Positions 59,828-64,000 of a stretch of 64,000 nt of DNA are shown here, piece after piece. Position 1 is the first letter of the stretch, and every line of letters starts with the position of its first letter. The position numbers and the translations under genes were made by a program. The notes under the pieces were generated by a model. The model was not told the DNA's origin, made no database searches, and was given only the letters and a program-made list of their open reading frames with translations. This DNA comes from Sphingomonas sp. S2M10 (GTDB lineage Bacteria; Pseudomonadota; Alphaproteobacteria; Sphingomonadales; Sphingomonadaceae). The stretch is from NCBI RefSeq assembly GCF_012650175.1, contig NZ_JAAILI010000055.1, positions 62,001 to 126,000 on the forward strand. Direction: 5' to 3'.

Positions 59828-60814
59828 ATGGTGACGACGCACAGCCCACGAACCGCTGTCATCACCGGTGCGACCAGCGGCATCGGTCGCGCCACAGCCG
59901 AATTGTTTGCCGATCGCGGCTGGCGGCTGGTGCTCGCCGCGCGCGACTCCGATGCGCTGAACTTGCTTGCCGGCGGACTGCGCGAGAGAGGCGCGCCGAT
60001 CCACGTCCTTCCCACCGACATTGGCGACAATGCCGCCGTTCTGGCCCTTGCGGAGCATGCGCTGGCATTTGGCGGCACGATCGACCTGTGGTTCGCCAAT
60101 GTCGGCGTGGGCGCGGTCGGGCGATTTGAGGAGGTTACGATCGAGGCGCACGAACGCGTCTTGCGATCGAACCTGCTCGGCCATCTGTACGAGGCGCACG
60201 CAGCCCTGCCGATCTTCCTGCGCCAGGGACACGGCGTGTTCGTCAACATGATCTCGATGGTCGGCTTCGCCGCCGCGCCACTGGCCGCGGCCTATTCCGC
60301 AAGCAAGTTCGGGCTCAAGGGATTGTCCGAATCGCTACGGGCGGAAATGGCCGCGCACCCGCACATCCATATCTGCGACGTGTATCCGGCGCTCGTCGAT
60401 ACCCCTGCACTCGATCATCCCGCCAATTACACCGGCAAGGCGATCCATCCGCCGCTGCCGCTGGTGGATCCAAGGCGGGTGGCGGCGGCGGTGCTCCGCC
60501 TCGCCGATCATCCGCGCGCCACCACCATCGTCGGCGCGCAGGTCTGGGCGGCACGGATCGGCCATGCCCTGGCGCCGGTAGTAAGCCTGAAGCTGATCGA
60601 TCGCTGGTTCGAAGGCTATTTCGCGCAGGCGCGGCCGGCAGCGGTCACTTCCGGCAACCTGTTCCATCCGCCAGAGGATACCCCTCGCGTCGATGGCGGC
60701 TTTCGCAAGCCGGTGACGCGACGGCTGCCCTTGCTGCTGGCGGGCGCGACCTTGCTCGCGGTGGGAGGCGCGGCGGTGCTCCGGCGCCGCGCGTCGCGGA
60801 TGGAACCAATCTAG
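59828..60814 (+). CDS. Short-chain dehydrogenase with C-terminal membrane anchor, 328 aa
   Basis: TGATSGIGRATAELF binds the cofactor. The usual NNAG is replaced by FANVGVG, and the active site is YSASKFGLKG. After the SDR core a 50-residue tail ends in a single helix (LPLLLAGATLLAVGGAAVLR), a likely membrane anchor. AAGGGGAG precedes the ATG. Substrate is unknown. Confidence 0.88.
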   Translation: MVTTHSPRTAVITGATSGIGRATAELFADRGWRLVLAARDSDALNLLAGGLRERGAPIHVLPTDIGDNAAVLALAEHALAFGGTIDLWFANVGVGAVGRFEEVTIEAHERVLRSNLLGHLYEAHAALPIFLRQGHGVFVNMISMVGFAAAPLAAAYSASKFGLKGLSESLRAEMAAHPHIHICDVYPALVDTPALDHPANYTGKAIHPPLPLVDPRRVAAAVLRLADHPRATTIVGAQVWAARIGHALAPVVSLKLIDRWFEGYFAQARPAAVTSGNLFHPPEDTPRVDGGFRKPVTRRLPLLLAGATLLAVGGAAVLRRRASRMEPI

Positions 60815-60855
60815 GCGGCGTGCGTCGGCTCGACGCTGAGCAGAGAAAGATCGTC

Positions 60856-61074
60856 ATGACAACCAATCCGATGCGCGACCGCACCGAGGCCGAACGCCAT
60901 GCCCATGAAGTCGACGCGCAGCGCGCCCCGCCACGCGACGGGCGGGTGGACGCGCTGGCGGGGGAAGACCCCGATGGCATCCCGATGACCGGCGAAGAGG
61001 ACCCGTATGTGGAGGCAGAGCGGCTTCCCGCCGATGCGGAAGGCGATGCCGAGGCCGAGGCGCACCCGTCGTAG
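60856..61074 (+). CDS. Small acidic hydrophilic protein, 72 aa
   Basis: It reads MTTNPMRDRTEAERHAHEVD and is rich in Asp/Glu/Ala, with no hydrophobic stretch. It is probably disordered and soluble. GAGAAAG precedes the ATG. Follows the SDR by 42 bp. No family is recognised. Confidence 0.6.
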   Translation: MTTNPMRDRTEAERHAHEVDAQRAPPRDGRVDALAGEDPDGIPMTGEEDPYVEAERLPADAEGDAEAEAHPS

Positions 61075-61180
61075 GCGTTTCGACGCCCCGGTCTTCGAGC
61101 GCTTCAAGGCGACGCTGCCCGCGGCGGTGCTGGCAGGGGATTGCGCCCGGCGATACCGGCAGAGAGCGGGCTTGCCGTGC

Positions 61181-62440
61181 CTACAACAACACATCCACCG
61201 CGTGGATCGCCACGCCGACCAGCCCGCCCACTACCGTACCATTGATCCGGATATATTGCAGATCGCGACCTACCGCGTTTTCCAGCCGCGACGTCACGGT
61301 CTGCGCATCCCAGCCGCGGATCGTGTCGGAGACCAGCCGGACGATGCCGTCGCCATAGTCCGACGCCGCGCCCACCGCCGATCGCCGTACGAATCGGTTG
61401 ATCGTCCGCGCCAGCTTCGCATCGGTCTGCAGCGTGCCGCCGAACTGGCGCAGCGCCTCGCCCATCCGCCCGCCCAGCGCCCGCTCGGGGTCGCGCGCCA
61501 GCCGCAGCATCGCCGCGCGGCTCTGCTCCCACAGCCCATCCACCCAGCGCTGGAACCCTTCATTCTCCAGCATCTCCAGCTTGAAGCTTTCCACCCGCGC
61601 CCGCAGCTCGGGATCATGCTGAAGGCGCTCGGCGAGGCTCTCCAGCCCCTCCTCCATCTTGGCGCGGACGGGGTGTTGCGGATCCTCGGCCAGCTCGTCG
61701 ATCAGCTTCTTCAGCCCCTCGATGATCTTGGTAGAGAGTGTCTCGTCCAAGCCTGTCCAGCGCAGTACCGATCCTGCGCGGGCATGGACCATTTCGCGGA
61801 TCAGATGCTCGTTCGCCTCCAAAATGCGCGCGCCGCCGCGGATCATCGAATCGAGCAGCGGCAGATGCCGGCCATTGGCGATTGCCGCCGCCAGCGCCTG
61901 GCCGAACAGCGGCGCGACCGTGATCGCCCGCAGCCGGCCCGCAATGGCGCCCTTGGCCATCCCGCCCAGCCGCTCCTGATCGAAGGATTCGAGGATGTTG
62001 GCCGCCAGCCGCGAGGCACCCGCGCCGATGCGACCGGTGCCGTGCGACGGCGCGGCGAGCCAGCGCCCCGCTGCCGCCGCCATGTCCAGCCGCTGCATCC
62101 GCCGCGCGACGACGCGCGGGATCAGGAAGTTGGCGCGGAGGAACTGGCCGAGCGTCTCGGCGATGCGGTCCTTGTTCCGCGGGATGATGGCGGTGTGCGG
62201 GATCGGCAGATGGAGCGGGTGGCGGAACAGCGCCGTCACCGCGAACCAATCGGCCAGCCCGCCGACCATCGCCGCCTCGGCAAAGGCGCGAACAAAGGGG
62301 ATCGCGGGGTGCAGGCCCTGGAACTGGCGCGCTGCGAGGAACAGCGCCGCCATCGCGAGCAAGAGGCCGGTCGCGACCATCCGCATCCGCCGAAGGGCGG
62401 CGGGCGGCGGGTCCTGGCGGAGGCGTGGGGAAAGACTCAT
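61181..62440 (-). CDS. DUF445 family membrane protein, 419 aa
   Basis: One hydrophobic segment (MVATGLLLAMAALFLAA) and VGGLADWFAVTALFRHPLHL, the DUF445 signature, are followed by long amphipathic helices. The C-terminal segment INGTVVGGLVGVAIHAVDVL is a second span. Family function is unknown. Confidence 0.9.
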   Translation of the reverse strand: MSLSPRLRQDPPPAALRRMRMVATGLLLAMAALFLAARQFQGLHPAIPFVRAFAEAAMVGGLADWFAVTALFRHPLHLPIPHTAIIPRNKDRIAETLGQFLRANFLIPRVVARRMQRLDMAAAAGRWLAAPSHGTGRIGAGASRLAANILESFDQERLGGMAKGAIAGRLRAITVAPLFGQALAAAIANGRHLPLLDSMIRGGARILEANEHLIREMVHARAGSVLRWTGLDETLSTKIIEGLKKLIDELAEDPQHPVRAKMEEGLESLAERLQHDPELRARVESFKLEMLENEGFQRWVDGLWEQSRAAMLRLARDPERALGGRMGEALRQFGGTLQTDAKLARTINRFVRRSAVGAASDYGDGIVRLVSDTIRGWDAQTVTSRLENAVGRDLQYIRINGTVVGGLVGVAIHAVDVLL

Positions 62441-62477
62441 GATCCGTGCAACGCCGGAAAGTCGGTCAGCGCTCCGC

Positions 62478-63269
<792 letters not shown>

Positions 63270-63371
63270 TCAGCTTTTTGCGCGGGGCGCAGCAACCGGG
63301 GCGGAACTGCCGGCAGCGGAACCGCGCCCCTGCCCCTGCGGTTTCGATCCTTGACCGATGGAGTATTTGGA

Positions 63372-63659
63372 ATGTCTGCACAGCAGCTGAAAATCGACGA
63401 CACCACCCTGTTCGACAATCTCGACGATCGCCAGCTCGAGTTCGGCGGCCAGGTCGACGGCGACGCGTATCAGTTCGCGGTGCAGTATAGCGTGCTGGAA
63501 GCGCTGAGCGGCAGCCAGCCCGACGGCGATGCCGAAGAGCGCTTCCGCCGCTACCGCGACCCGATCGCGCAGGCCGCCCTGGCGGCGCTTGCCAAGGGCC
63601 CGGACCGGCCGATCATCGTTATCAGCGAGAACGATCTCGACCGCGAGGACCAGGCATGA
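63372..63659 (+). CDS. DUF1488-like small protein, 95 aa
   Basis: LEFGGQVDGDAYQFAVQYSV, LEALSG and a C-terminal IIVISENDLD fit the DUF1488 pattern. Soluble and acidic. GGAG lies 8 nt before the ATG. It overlaps the next gene by 4 bp. Confidence 0.72.
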   Translation: MSAQQLKIDDTTLFDNLDDRQLEFGGQVDGDAYQFAVQYSVLEALSGSQPDGDAEERFRRYRDPIAQAALAALAKGPDRPIIVISENDLDREDQA

Positions 63660-63925
63660 CCGAGGCACGCTGGGGCGACGACGCCCGGAACCCGCCGATC
63701 GACTGGACGATGAGCGCAGCGCTGGAGAATGTCGTGCGCGGCGGCGGCGACATCGCCGAGGTCACCAATCTGGGCGAGGCGGTGCGCGCATGGCGTGACC
63801 TGGACCCCGACCACCGCGCGCACGCCGTGCTGATCCTCGACCATCCAGTGCACATCGATGGCGCCGCGGCCAATCGCTTCGAAGGCGAAGGCATCGCGGC
63901 GCTGGCCGAGCGGCTTGGCGATTGA
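63656..63925 (+). CDS. Small protein, possibly DUF982-like, 89 aa
   Basis: The ATG overlaps the previous stop (ATGA). VTNLGEAVRAWRDLDPDHRA and a helical C-terminus (AANRFEGEGIAALAERLG) resemble DUF982 loosely. No signal peptide. Family assignment is tentative. Confidence 0.6.
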   Translation: MTEARWGDDARNPPIDWTMSAALENVVRGGGDIAEVTNLGEAVRAWRDLDPDHRAHAVLILDHPVHIDGAAANRFEGEGIAALAERLGD

Positions 63926-63943
63926 AGCGGGGCAGCGCCCATC

Positions 63944-63967
63944 TCCCTCTCCCGCTTGCGGGAGAGG
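63944..63967. repeat. Palindromic intergenic repeat at the window edge
   Basis: CCCTCTCCCGC (63944-63954), TT, GCGGGAGAGGG (63957-63967), followed by GGTGAGGGTGAG. This is a common dispersed type of bacterial intergenic palindrome, different from the family at 18.5-19 kb. It follows the last gene and may serve as its terminator. Confidence 0.75.
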
Positions 63968-64000
63968 GCCGGGGTGAGGGTGAGTCGGGCGAAGGAGAGG

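Overview
The window is high-GC chromosomal DNA from an alphaproteobacterium, most likely a sphingomonad. I infer this from the TonB-dependent receptors, the AsmA, DUF2059, DUF2093 and DUF445 proteins, the style of the ArsR-type regulator and its palindrome, and the gene neighbourhoods. No ribosomal RNA, phage, transposase or CRISPR array is visible. Two tRNAs are present: Arg-ACG and Leu-CAG.

Layout. Positions 1-4300 hold an ArsR-type regulator running off the left edge, a small lipoprotein, an aldo/keto reductase and a TonB receptor. Positions 4550-14530 hold clpB, a large TonB receptor, a DUF2093 and M23 peptidase pair, xseA and purD (whose start codons overlap head to head), and tRNA-Arg. 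Positions 14590-20300 carry pheT, pheS, rplT and rpmI on the minus strand. The usual rplT-pheST junction is interrupted by a LysE-type exporter and a GIY-YIG nuclease bracketed by palindromic repeats. Positions 20450-31060 hold AsmA, an SGNH esterase, a HisN-type phosphatase, an outer-membrane phospholipase A, a periplasmic peroxiredoxin, a diguanylate cyclase, two tiny membrane peptides, an SDR, a PEBP protein, a GST and a VapBC toxin-antitoxin pair. Positions 31064-39751 hold gltD-DUF2059-gltB, uppP and a Rossmann NAD-binding protein. A tRNA-Leu and a frameshifted SnoaL/DUF4440 remnant follow.

The most unusual region is about 40.46-53.29 kb, nearly 13 kb on the minus strand. In transcription order it holds an ECF sigma factor, a probable anti-sigma membrane protein, a 42-residue peptide, a pair of cupin/HEAT-like proteins, a winged-helix regulator, three more 43-44-residue peptides and a second copy of the protein pair. 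The three peptides share an LPxLeLe leader motif and end in hydrophobic segments. After these come a fused ABC exporter, a four-helix membrane protein, an HlyD-type adaptor, an ABC ATPase and two FtsX/MacB-like permeases. I read this as a candidate system that makes, modifies and exports ribosomal peptides (RiPP-like). It has none of the standard RiPP enzymes, so the cupin/HEAT pair is the candidate for a new maturation machinery. Stem-loops sit just after two of the peptide genes.

Positions 53.5-64 kb hold a proline-rich OB-fold protein divergent from a two-component system, a small sugar-acid gene group (LacI regulator, mutarotase, zinc dehydrogenase, COG3618 lactonase-type hydrolase), two SDRs, a DUF445 protein and two small conserved proteins. 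A palindromic repeat lies at the right edge. All functions are read from motifs and context; no database search was run.
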